Program-made: the position numbers and the translations under genes
Shown: positions 1 through 7,642 of the stretch, piece after piece
Position numbering within the stretch: the first letter of the stretch is position 1
Layout: every line of letters starts with the position of its first letter
NCBI GenBank assembly: GCA_041739345.1
Contig: JBGSNZ010000002.1
Location: forward strand, 62,001 to 126,000
Direction: 5' to 3'
Origin: DIGJ01 sp041739345
GTDB lineage: Bacteria > Bacillota > Clostridia > Lachnospirales > Lachnospiraceae
Length of the DNA stretch: 64,000 bases
Notes under the pieces: model-generated
The model's input: only the letters and a program-made list of their open reading frames with translations
The model's database searches: none
What the model was told of the DNA's origin: nothing

Positions 1-114
1 AAGATGGAGATTATTGTTACCTTTCTTTCTATATTAGAACTTATGAAGATTGGTAAGATTTTGATTGAGCAAGAAAATATATTTGATGATATCCTTATTA
101 CATATGTACAATAA
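1..114 (+). CDS. scpA: Segregation and condensation protein A, C-terminal end (partial)
   Basis: Frame 1 is open from the first base to a TAA at 112-114 and gives the last 37 residues of a protein. The segment TFLSILELMKIGKI matches the conserved C-terminal winged-helix end of ScpA kleisins, which read FLAILELMK or similar. ScpA bridges the SMC heads and binds ScpB in the bacterial condensin complex. The identification is supported by scpB following 27 bases downstream, the usual order. The rest of the gene lies outside the window. Confidence 0.85.
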   Translation, partial: KMEIIVTFLSILELMKIGKILIEQENIFDDILITYVQ

Positions 115-141
115 GAAACAGGGAGATGGGGGTTATTTTAA

Positions 142-717
142 GTGGAACAACAGATAAAGAAGGTAGAAGCCATTATTGAGGCAATCTTATTTACCATGGG
201 GGATGCGGTAGAACTTGATGCGATTGCAGGGGCAATTGAACACGATGAAGATACTACAAGGCACATTGTGAGAAGCATGATGGACCAATATGAGGAAGAA
301 AACCGTGGTATTCAAATTATAGAGTTAGATGGAGCATTTCAGCTTTGTACGAAACAATCCATGTATGAATCGATTATTAAAATAACGCATGTGCCAAAGA
401 AACATGTACTTACGGATGTATTGTTAGAGACACTTTCTATTATTGCATACAAACAGCCGATTACAAAGTTGGAAATTGAAGCAATACGTGGAGTTAAGAC
501 AGACCATGCAGTAAATAAACTGGTTGAATATAATCTGGTCTGTGAAGTAGGCCGGTTGGATGCACCAGGACGTCCTATTTTGTTTGGAACAACGGAAGAA
601 TTTCTTCGGTATTTCGGTATTGCAACTTTGGATGATCTGCCGGTGATGAATGCGGAAAAAGTAGAAGACTTTAAATTAGAAGCAGAAGAAGAAATACAAC
701 TTAAACTAGATATATAA
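142..717 (+). CDS. scpB: Segregation and condensation protein B
   Basis: A 191-residue protein that reads as ScpB throughout, with two winged-helix domains (about residues 10-80 and 90-165) and the signature VLLETLSIIAYKQPITKLEIE in the second, followed by the conserved GRLDAPGRPILFGTT segment. ScpB dimers bind ScpA in the SMC-ScpAB complex that compacts and segregates the chromosome. The start is a GTG at 142, with a GGGGG ribosome site at 128-132 eight or nine bases upstream. It follows scpA and probably shares its transcript. A strong hairpin terminator follows at 731-776. Confidence 0.93.
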   Translation: MEQQIKKVEAIIEAILFTMGDAVELDAIAGAIEHDEDTTRHIVRSMMDQYEEENRGIQIIELDGAFQLCTKQSMYESIIKITHVPKKHVLTDVLLETLSIIAYKQPITKLEIEAIRGVKTDHAVNKLVEYNLVCEVGRLDAPGRPILFGTTEEFLRYFGIATLDDLPVMNAEKVEDFKLEAEEEIQLKLDI

Positions 718-730
718 AAAAATGAGTTGA

Positions 731-776
731 AGATATAAATTTGTGCAAGATGTACAAATTTATATCTTATTTTTTT
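731..776 (+). terminator. Rho-independent terminator after scpB
   Basis: A perfect 14-bp stem (731-744 pairs with 753-766) has an 8-base loop and is followed by TATTTTTTT. It separates scpAB from the fructose operon. Confidence 0.9.
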
Positions 777-781
777 ACATC

Positions 782-827
782 AAAATGACCAAAAATGATT
801 TACAATGACCGAAATTGGTGATAATAT
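782..827 (+). promoter_or_regulatory. Promoter and candidate DeoR-type operator of the fructose operon
   Basis: A sigma-A-like promoter reads TTTACA at 799-804, a 17-base spacer, and TAATAT at 822-827. Two near-identical direct repeats (AAAATGACC at 782-790 and ACAATGACC at 802-810) lie exactly 20 bases apart and flank or overlap the -35 box. That is where a DeoR-family repressor such as the product of 904-1653 would act. The promoter boxes are seen directly; the operator role is inferred. Confidence 0.65.
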
Positions 828-903
828 AACCATATAATCATTAACAGTCAAAAGCAATCATAAATGATCATGCAAAATTAAATAAAATAAAGAGGCGCAT
901 AAA

Positions 904-1653
904 ATGTTAATAGAAACGAGATTAGATGAAATACTAAAAATAGTAAATGATAAAAATAGTATTACCGTACAAGAATTAACAGAATTACTAAATGCATCAG
1001 AGTCAACAATACGAAGAGATCTTACTTTATTGCATAATGATGGAAAACTTAAAAAAGTGCATGGTGGTGCTACTTCGCTTTCTATGTATCATACAAAAGA
1101 TCAGGAAATAGAACTTCGAAAAAACTTGAACAAGGAAGAAAAGCTTTTAATTGTAAAATATGCAGCAGCATTGATAGGACCAGATGATTTCGTCTATATT
1201 GATGCAGGAACAACTACAGATCTCTTAATTGATTATATTACAGAAAAGAATGCGATTTATGTTACGAATGCAATTAGTCATGCAAAAAAACTTGCCCAAA
1301 ACGGATGCGAGGCACATCTGCTTGGCGGACGCTTTAAACTGACAACAGAAGCATTGGTTGGAAATTTGACAGTAGATGAATTAGAACATTTTAACTTTAC
1401 CAAAGGTTTTTTTGGAACAAATGGAGTTACGGTAAAACAAGGGTTTACGACTCCGGATATCGATGAGGCTTTAGTAAAAAAGAAGGCAATGCAAAAGTGT
1501 AAAGAGCGCTTTGTTCTTTGCGATTTTGACAAATTCAATCAGATTTCTCCAATTACCTTCGGTGAATTTCATAGTTCAACGATCATAACCACTAAGATAG
1601 CGAGAAAGGAGTATCTGCAATATAAAAACATTGTGGAGGTGAATAAAGTATGA
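904..1653 (+). CDS. fruR: DeoR-family transcriptional regulator of the fructose operon
   Basis: A 249-residue DeoR/GlpR-type regulator. The N-terminal helix-turn-helix (about residues 18-60, with ESTIRRDL and the following HGGA) is typical, and the C-terminal sugar-phosphate sensor domain has the DAGTTT and GTNG signatures near residues 100 and 175. Such proteins repress fructose PTS operons and are released by fructose 1-phosphate. The stop overlaps the start of fruK by 4 bases (ATGA), so the gene is the first cistron of the operon and likely autoregulated from the promoter at 799-827. The gene symbol is inferred from context. Confidence 0.88.
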   Translation: MLIETRLDEILKIVNDKNSITVQELTELLNASESTIRRDLTLLHNDGKLKKVHGGATSLSMYHTKDQEIELRKNLNKEEKLLIVKYAAALIGPDDFVYIDAGTTTDLLIDYITEKNAIYVTNAISHAKKLAQNGCEAHLLGGRFKLTTEALVGNLTVDELEHFNFTKGFFGTNGVTVKQGFTTPDIDEALVKKKAMQKCKERFVLCDFDKFNQISPITFGEFHSSTIITTKIARKEYLQYKNIVEVNKV

Positions 1654-2573
1654 TATATACTGTAACATTTAACCCGTCGCTCGATTATATCGTAAATGTA
1701 GATGATTTTACATTGGGAAGAGTGAATCGAACCACCAAAGAGTTGATTTATCCAGGAGGGAAAGGAATTAATGTATCCCTCGTTTTAAAGAATTTATTGA
1801 TTGAAAGTACAGCACTTGGATTCGTAGCTGGTTTTACTGGAAAAGAGATAGAGCGTGCACTACATGAATGGGGATGCCTCACTCGGTTTATTACGATTGA
1901 ATCAGGATTATCCCGTATTAATTTAAAACTTCGCTCGAATGAAGAGAGCGAAATTAATGGTCAAGGACCAGAAATTGATGCGAATGCGATTACTAAGTTA
2001 TATGGTACCTTAGATCAATTAAAAGAGGAAGATATTCTTGTACTGGCAGGAAGTATTCCAAATACTATGTCAGTATCCATGTACGAACAAATTATGAATC
2101 GTTTACAAAACAAAGGGATTAAAATAATCGTAGATGCGACAGGAGATCTTTTAGTAAATGTATTGAAATATCAGCCATTTTTAATCAAACCGAACAATCA
2201 TGAGCTGGAAGAAATCTTTCAGGTGACATTAAAGAATAACGAAGAAATTGTTACTTACGGAAAAAAATTAAAAGAAATGGGGGCAAGAAATGTACTAATT
2301 TCAATGGCAGGTGACGGGGCAATATTAATTGCAGAAGATGACACGGTCTATTACAGTGAAGCACCAAAGGGAAAAGTAGTCAATTCAGTTGGTGCAGGTG
2401 ATTCTATGGTGGCAGGCTTCTTAGCAGGTTATCTTGAACATCAAAACTATGAAGAAGCATTTAAAACAGGAATTGCAACCGGAAGTGCAAGTGCATTTTC
2501 GGAGCGGCTTGCAACAAAAAAAGAAGTAGAAGAGTTGATGAGAACAATGAATCAGGGAGGTTTCAAATTATGA
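1650..2573 (+). CDS. fruK: 1-phosphofructokinase
   Basis: A 307-residue PfkB-family kinase. The N-terminal signature PGGKGINVSLVLKNL and the C-terminal GAGDSMVAGFLAG with catalytic Asp251 are both intact. It phosphorylates fructose 1-phosphate to fructose 1,6-bisphosphate. A tagatose-6-phosphate kinase of the LacC type has the same fold, but the position between a DeoR regulator and a fructose EIIABC gene makes 1-phosphofructokinase the better call. It overlaps both neighbours by ATGA, indicating translational coupling. Confidence 0.93.
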   Translation: MIYTVTFNPSLDYIVNVDDFTLGRVNRTTKELIYPGGKGINVSLVLKNLLIESTALGFVAGFTGKEIERALHEWGCLTRFITIESGLSRINLKLRSNEESEINGQGPEIDANAITKLYGTLDQLKEEDILVLAGSIPNTMSVSMYEQIMNRLQNKGIKIIVDATGDLLVNVLKYQPFLIKPNNHELEEIFQVTLKNNEEIVTYGKKLKEMGARNVLISMAGDGAILIAEDDTVYYSEAPKGKVVNSVGAGDSMVAGFLAGYLEHQNYEEAFKTGIATGSASAFSERLATKKEVEELMRTMNQGGFKL

Positions 2574-4483
2574 AAATTACAGACTTACTCAAACAAGAAG
2601 GCATTGAGTTAAATGGTCAGGTAAAAACGAAACAAGAAGCAATTGACAAGATGGTGGATCTTATGAATGCCACAGGAGTGATTCGTGACAAAGAAGTATA
2701 CAAGGCAAGTGTACTAAAACGAGAAGAAGAAGGAACGACCGGTATCGGGGAAGGTATTGCAATTCCTCATGGTAAATCCGATGCTGTGAAAGCACCTGGC
2801 CTTGCAGCGATGGTAGTAAAGGGAGGCGTAGATTACGATTCATTGGACGGACAACCAGCTGATCTGATTTTCTTGATTGCAGCACCGATTACAGAAGACA
2901 ATGTACATCTTGATGTATTAAGCCGCCTATCTATGCTTTTAATGGACGAGGATTTTACGAATAAATTAAGATATGCAAAAACAAAAGAAGAATTTTTACA
3001 AATTGTTGAAACGGCTGAAAAAGAACGATTAGAAAAAGAAAACGAGGGTAAAGTAATGGAAAGTAAATTATTAGCAGTAACGGCCTGCCCTACTGGAATT
3101 GCGCATACTTATATGGCAGCGGAATCCTTGGAAAAACAGGCGAAAAGACTGGGAAGTACGATTAAAGTAGAAACCAGAGGATCTGGCGGTGCAAAAAATG
3201 TATTAACAGACAAGGAAATTGCAGATGCAGATTGTATTATTGTATGTGCAGATACGAATATACCAATGGATCGATTTGATGGTAAAAAAGTAATCATTCG
3301 CCAGGTTTCGGAGGGTATTAATAAAGCGGCTGAATTGATCGAACTAGCAAGAAGCGGAGAAGTAGAAATCTATCATGCAAATCAGAAAAAAGCGAATAGT
3401 GGTGTTGCTTTAGATAAAAAATCTGCGAATGGAAAAGAAAGTGTTGGACATATTATTTATAAGCATTTGATGAATGGTGTATCTCATATGTTGCCATTTG
3501 TTGTTGGCGGAGGTATCTTGATTGCCATTGCTTTTTTGATCGACAGTAGGTTGATTGATTTAAATGCACTTACGCCAGCAGAACGTGCAAATTTTGGTTC
3601 TATTACACCGTATGCTGCAATGTTTAAATCAATTGGTGGTGCTGCATTTGGATTTATGCTACCGATTTTAGCCGGTTTTATTGCAATGAGCATTGCTGAC
3701 CGACCAGGTCTTGCATTAGGTTTTGTTGGTGGAGCAATAGCAGCTGGTGGAAAAAGTGGTTTCTTAGGAGCCTTAGTAATCGGATTTGTAGCAGGTTATA
3801 CCATCGTATTATTACGCAAACTATTTGATAAATTGCCAGAAAGCTTAGAAGGATTAAAACCGATCTTGTTATATCCGCTATTTGGTATTTTGATTGTAGG
3901 ATTAGTTATGAATTTTGTAGTTGAACCACCAGTTGGAGCTCTAAATACATTGTTGAATAACCGTTTAAACGGTTTAAATGGAGCGAGCGTTATTGTACTT
4001 GGAATCATACTTGGTGGTATGATGAGCGTTGATTTAGGAGGTCCTGTAAATAAGTCTGCATATTTATTTGGTACTCTAGCGATTGCAGCTGGAAACTTTA
4101 ATATTATGGCAGCGGTAATGGTGGGAGGTATGGTTCCTCCATGTGCCATCGCACTTGCAACTATATTATTTAAAAGCCGATTTACAGAAGAAGAGCGAAA
4201 ATCAGGTCCAGTAAACTTTGTAATGGGATTATCTTTTATTTCAGAAGGTGCAATACCATTTGCAGCAGCTGATCCACTTCGTGTACTCCCTTCTTTGATT
4301 ATAGGATCCGCAGTAGCGGGTGGTTTATCCATGGCGTTTAATTGTACCTTAATGGCACCACACGGTGGTATCTTCGTATTCCCAGTTGTTGGTAATTCTG
4401 TAATGTATTTAGTATCCTTATTAATAGGTACCATTGTTGGAGCCGTATTCTTAGGAATATTAAAAAAACCAGTGCAAGAATAA
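2570..4483 (+). CDS. fruA: Fructose-specific PTS EIIABC component
   Basis: A 637-residue PTS permease with domains in the order A-B-C. EIIA (about 1-145) carries phosphorylated His67 in AIPHGK. EIIB (about 162-260) carries phosphocysteine Cys173 in ACPTGIAHTYMAAE. The EIIC membrane domain (about 290-635) has roughly nine hydrophobic segments. It takes up fructose and phosphorylates it at C1. The gene overlaps fruK by 4 bases. HPr and enzyme I follow, so the operon encodes the whole phosphate relay from PEP to sugar. Confidence 0.95.
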   Translation: MKITDLLKQEGIELNGQVKTKQEAIDKMVDLMNATGVIRDKEVYKASVLKREEEGTTGIGEGIAIPHGKSDAVKAPGLAAMVVKGGVDYDSLDGQPADLIFLIAAPITEDNVHLDVLSRLSMLLMDEDFTNKLRYAKTKEEFLQIVETAEKERLEKENEGKVMESKLLAVTACPTGIAHTYMAAESLEKQAKRLGSTIKVETRGSGGAKNVLTDKEIADADCIIVCADTNIPMDRFDGKKVIIRQVSEGINKAAELIELARSGEVEIYHANQKKANSGVALDKKSANGKESVGHIIYKHLMNGVSHMLPFVVGGGILIAIAFLIDSRLIDLNALTPAERANFGSITPYAAMFKSIGGAAFGFMLPILAGFIAMSIADRPGLALGFVGGAIAAGGKSGFLGALVIGFVAGYTIVLLRKLFDKLPESLEGLKPILLYPLFGILIVGLVMNFVVEPPVGALNTLLNNRLNGLNGASVIVLGIILGGMMSVDLGGPVNKSAYLFGTLAIAAGNFNIMAAVMVGGMVPPCAIALATILFKSRFTEEERKSGPVNFVMGLSFISEGAIPFAAADPLRVLPSLIIGSAVAGGLSMAFNCTLMAPHGGIFVFPVVGNSVMYLVSLLIGTIVGAVFLGILKKPVQE

Positions 4484-4514
4484 AGTCAAAATAGAGCGAT
4501 CTTTTTGTTCAAAA

Positions 4515-4620
4515 ACGAGAAAAGAGTGAAAGATAAAACAATTTCACTCGGCAAATTAGTGTCTGCGCTGCATGCACTAATTTGCTATGTACAATGAGCA
4601 GCGCAGAAATGAGGAAAAAG
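4515..4620 (+). promoter_or_regulatory. Candidate structured 5' RNA element upstream of ptsH
   Basis: The fruA-ptsH gap holds a small hairpin (4524-4531 with 4542-4549) and a second hairpin (4551-4561 with 4575-4585). The loop of the second (TCTGCGCTGC, 4562-4571) is fully complementary to GCAGCGCAGA at 4598-4607, just before the GAGG ribosome site at 4611-4614. The same layout recurs before the transaldolase at 15381, with the stem changed by compensatory base pairs. An H-type pseudoknot or alternative pairing next to the ribosome site is possible. No known RNA family is recognised. Confidence 0.55.
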
Positions 4621-4878
4621 ATGAAAGAATTCAAATTTATAATTACAGATACAGAAGGAATTCATGCTAGACCAGCGGGAACTTTGGTAAAAGAGGCTGC
4701 TAAATTTGAAAGCAAGATAACGATAGAAAAAGACGGTAGAGCTGTCGATGCTAAGCGCATTATTGGAATCATGGGTCTTGGTGCAAAAATGGGAAATGAA
4801 ATTTTGGTGAGAATCGATGGAGCAGATGAAGAAGCAGCATATGAAGCATTGCATCAATTTTTTCAAGATAATTTATAA
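4621..4878 (+). CDS. ptsH: HPr phosphocarrier protein lacking the regulatory serine
   Basis: An 85-residue HPr with phosphorylatable His15 in GIHARPAG. It accepts phosphate from enzyme I and passes it to EIIA domains. The start chosen is ATG 4621, after GAGG at 4611-4614. A longer frame from 4582 only reads into the upstream repeat element. The site equal to Ser46 of Bacillus HPr (KSIMGVMSLG) reads KRIIGIMGLG, with Arg46 in place of serine, so HPr kinase could not phosphorylate it there. It lies in the fructose operon beside ptsI, which may make it the general HPr or a dedicated one. Confidence 0.92.
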   Translation: MKEFKFIITDTEGIHARPAGTLVKEAAKFESKITIEKDGRAVDAKRIIGIMGLGAKMGNEILVRIDGADEEAAYEALHQFFQDNL

Positions 4879-4920
4879 AGAAATTCAAAGTATACAGTAA
4901 TGTATACAGACAGGAGCAGT

Positions 4921-6546
4921 ATGGAAAAATTTGAAGGAAGTAGTGTCTATGGTGGAATCGCCATTGGACCGTTAAAAATCTTTAAAAAAAGTGAATCTAC
5001 AATTGAACGTAATCATATAGAAGATACAGTATCAGAAATTAAGCGCTTTGAAGTGGCAAAAGAAAAAGCAATTGATCAGTTGAAAGCGTTATATGACAAA
5101 GCGCTACTTGATGTTGGCGAGACAAACGCAATGATTTTTGAGGTACATCAGATGATGCTTGACGATCCAGATTATGTGGAATCGGTTCAATTTATGATTA
5201 AGGAGCAACAGATAAATGCAGAATATGCAGTAGCTTCCACTTGCGACAATTTTGCTGCGATGTTTGCCGCGATGGACGATGCGTATATGCAGGCTCGCGC
5301 AGCTGATATTAAAGATATTTCGGAACGCTTAATTCAGATCTTAAATAATAAAAAGCAGGATAATTATCGATTTGATGAACCTGTAATCCTTTTTGCAGAA
5401 GATTTAGCACCAAGTGAAACCGTTTCTTTTGAAAAAGATAAATTATTAGCCTTTATTACAAGACAAGGATCCTTGAATTCCCATACTGCAATTCTTGCTC
5501 GTACCATGGATATCCCAGCCATTATTCAAACAGACATGCCGCTTCTGAATGAATATGAGGGTAAACTTGTAATTGTAGATGGATTCACTGGTGAAATCTT
5601 TGTTGATCCAGAAGAAGAAACACTGCGTATTAAAAAAGAAAGAAGGAGTCGTTCTTTAGAAGAAAAAGAACTGTTACTCACTTTAAAGGGAAAAGAAGAT
5701 ATTACGCTTGATGGTAAAGCAATAAAACTTTATGCCAACATTGGAAGTGTACAAGATGTCATGAGAGTACATCAAAATGACGCAAGAGGGATTGGTCTTT
5801 TTCGAAGTGAGTTCTTATACTTAGAAAGCAGCGACTATCCTACGGAAGAAGAACAATTTAAGGCATATAAGACCGTAGCTGAAAATATGGCTGGTAAAAA
5901 AGTAATCATTCGAACCTTAGACATCGGAGCAGATAAACAGGTTGATTATTTTAATCTTGGCAAAGAAGAAAATCCAGCACTTGGCTATCGCGCCATTCGA
6001 ATCTGTCTTACTCAAAAAGATTTGTTTAAAACACAGTTAAGAGCATTGTATCGTGCATCATTTTATGGAAATATTGCTATCATGTTTCCGATGATTACTT
6101 CAATGGAAGAAGTAATCGAAATTAAGGAAATCGTAAATGAAGTAATAGGTGAACTTAAACTAATGCAAATTCCATTTAAAGAGGTTGAACTTGGAATTAT
6201 GATTGAAACTCCGGCAGCAGCGATTATTAGCGATGAATTAGCAAAAGAAGTGGATTTCTTTAGTATTGGAACGAATGATTTAACTCAGTATACACTTGCA
6301 ATTGACCGTCAGAATGCAAAACTAAATCGCTTTTATAAGCCACATCACAAAGCAGTATTACGGCTGATAGAAATGGTTGTAAAAAATGGTCACGATAACG
6401 GAATCTGGGTTGGTATTTGTGGAGAGCTAGGCGGAGACTTAGAACTTACCGAAACATTTATAAAAATGGGCGTAGATGAATTATCGGTTTCTCCATCTTT
6501 GGTTTTAAAAGTCCGCAAAAAGATTAGAGAATGTGATGCAAAATAG
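4921..6546 (+). CDS. ptsI: PTS enzyme I (phosphoenolpyruvate-protein phosphotransferase)
   Basis: A 541-residue enzyme I. The N-terminal HPr-binding domain is followed by the swivelling domain with active His188 in GSLNSHTAILAR. The C-terminal PEP-binding TIM barrel has GIGLFRSEFLY, FFSIGTNDLTQY and catalytic Cys in GICGELGG. It transfers phosphate from PEP to HPr. The start is ATG 4921 with GGAG at 4913-4916; an upstream ATG at 4900 is poorly placed. The 42-base gap to ptsH suggests cotranscription. A long palindromic repeat follows. Confidence 0.96.
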   Translation: MEKFEGSSVYGGIAIGPLKIFKKSESTIERNHIEDTVSEIKRFEVAKEKAIDQLKALYDKALLDVGETNAMIFEVHQMMLDDPDYVESVQFMIKEQQINAEYAVASTCDNFAAMFAAMDDAYMQARAADIKDISERLIQILNNKKQDNYRFDEPVILFAEDLAPSETVSFEKDKLLAFITRQGSLNSHTAILARTMDIPAIIQTDMPLLNEYEGKLVIVDGFTGEIFVDPEEETLRIKKERRSRSLEEKELLLTLKGKEDITLDGKAIKLYANIGSVQDVMRVHQNDARGIGLFRSEFLYLESSDYPTEEEQFKAYKTVAENMAGKKVIIRTLDIGADKQVDYFNLGKEENPALGYRAIRICLTQKDLFKTQLRALYRASFYGNIAIMFPMITSMEEVIEIKEIVNEVIGELKLMQIPFKEVELGIMIETPAAAIISDELAKEVDFFSIGTNDLTQYTLAIDRQNAKLNRFYKPHHKAVLRLIEMVVKNGHDNGIWVGICGELGGDLELTETFIKMGVDELSVSPSLVLKVRKKIRECDAK

Positions 6547-6556
6547 AAAATGAAAT

Positions 6557-6768
6557 GTTGCAACGAGATAGGTTGTGTTCAATATGCAATGCGGGGCTCA
6601 AAGAGTATACGCGAAACCTTCAACACGATTGTCAATTTTGATAAGCCATAAACAATGAAAAACGAGTGATGAGACACTCGTTTTTTATTATTGTCTTATT
6701 AAAATAATCGTTTAAATTCAGGTTTTGCGTATACTCTTTGAGCCCCGCATTGCATATTGGGATAAAGT
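6557..6768 (+). repeat. Long palindromic repeat element, copy 1
   Basis: A giant imperfect hairpin of about 210 bases. The outer arms are perfect over 33 bases (6580-6612 with 6727-6759) and nearly so over 40. Nested inside is a hairpin with AACGAGTG/CACTCGTT arms followed by a T-run (around 6659-6688). Flanks are GTTGCAA on the left and TTGGGATAA on the right. Copy 2 lies inverted at 20393-20601 and a diverged core at 46165-46250. It could act as a terminator for ptsI, but its size and recurrence suggest a small non-coding mobile element. Confidence 0.8.
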
Positions 6769-6792
6769 TTATTGATTTTGTAACAACCCCCT

Positions 6793-6820
6793 TTGTTGCT
6801 TATGGCTTTATAAAAGGTTA
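6793..6820 (+). repeat. Fragment of the palindromic repeat family
   Basis: The segment TTGCTTATGGCTTTATAAAA around 6797-6816 closely matches TTGTTTATGGCTTTATAAAA in the copy at 46165-46250. It looks like a piece of a second element next to copy 1. The rest of the intergenic stretch up to 7006 shows nothing I can identify. Confidence 0.45.
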
Positions 6821-7006
6821 TTCGTAATGAGATTTTGGAAATCCTTTTACCGACGTAATCAATTAAAATGAGATATTTGAAGTTTGCGGTAGTTGCATTT
6901 TTTTTGTCTTGTCATAGCAAAGATACCTGAATAAGAGAGTATGGGTTTACTTTTTCTATGAGATTTGATACTATGGTTGGAAAACATACAAAAGGGGAGA
7001 CGGAAT

Positions 7007-7570
7007 ATGGAATTCAAAGAAATGAGTGTTACGTTAAAAAATGGAAAGAACTGTTTAATTAGAAGTCCTAAACAAAAAGATGCGGAGCAACTAATTTATC
7101 ATCTTAAGACCACGTCAGATGAGACTGGTTTTATGGCAAGATATGGAGAAGAAATCATCTTCACGGTAGAACAGGAGGAGGATTTTCTAAAGAATGTACT
7201 GGAATCTGCTAATGATATCATGATATGTGTAGAGGTTGATGGTAAAGTAATAGCAAATGCTGGTTTTGGGCCAGCTGCATCATTTATTAAATATCAACAT
7301 CGTGCGAACTTTGGTATTTCGATACAAAAAGAGTACTGGAATATGGGGATTGGCTCGATTATTATGCCGGCTATTATTGAATCGGCAAAGAAGGCTGGGT
7401 ATGAGCAGGTTGAACTAGAAGTAATTGCAGAAAATAAACGTGCTTACCACCTTTATGAAAAATATGGCTTTCATACGTATGGTACAAGAAGACATGCTTT
7501 TAAATATAAAGATGGAAGTTACTCGGATGAACATTTAATGATGTTAGAACTTATTGATTCTCCAAAATAG
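7007..7570 (+). CDS. GNAT-family N-acetyltransferase
   Basis: A 187-residue protein with the GNAT fold. The acetyl-CoA binding region is at about 118-150 (GISIQKEYWNMGIGSIIM) and the C-terminal ELEVIAENKRAYHLYEKYGF motif is typical of RimJ/RimL-like or small-molecule acetyltransferases. The start is ATG 7007 with AGGGGAG just upstream; a longer frame from 6965 has no ribosome site. It is a single gene between the palindromic repeat and the sugar cluster. The substrate cannot be told from the sequence. Confidence 0.85.
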   Translation: MEFKEMSVTLKNGKNCLIRSPKQKDAEQLIYHLKTTSDETGFMARYGEEIIFTVEQEEDFLKNVLESANDIMICVEVDGKVIANAGFGPAASFIKYQHRANFGISIQKEYWNMGIGSIIMPAIIESAKKAGYEQVELEVIAENKRAYHLYEKYGFHTYGTRRHAFKYKDGSYSDEHLMMLELIDSPK

Positions 7571-7604
7571 AAAAGAGTTGCAATTTAGTTTTAATTAGAA
7601 TATA

Positions 7605-7624
7605 ATTAGTTAAAAGAGTTAATT
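7605..7624 (+). promoter_or_regulatory. Candidate operator shared by the two sugar clusters, site 1
   Basis: ATTAGTTAAAAGAGTTAATT at 7605-7624 matches the motif at 22837-22856 at about 17 of 20 positions and ends nine bases before the GGGG ribosome site of the GH31 gene. The related sites at 11091 and 22837 contain the perfect inverted repeat ATTAAA-N3-TTTAAT. Binding by the ROK repressor encoded at 20608-21828 is inferred. Confidence 0.45.
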
Positions 7625-7642
7625 AAAGAACATGGGGTGCTG

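Noticed and set aside
3796..4434. 212-residue open frame on the minus strand inside fruA
   Set aside because: It is the antisense shadow of the EIIC domain; no ribosome site and no family resemblance.
4582..4620. N-terminal extension of HPr (MLCTMSSAEMRKK)
   Set aside because: It is the in-frame reading of the repeat element; HPr homology and GAGG spacing place the start at 4621.
904..6546. Linking the fructose PTS operon to the sulfosugar clusters
   Set aside because: Separate regulator and terminators, and no shared operator motif; the adjacency alone is not evidence.
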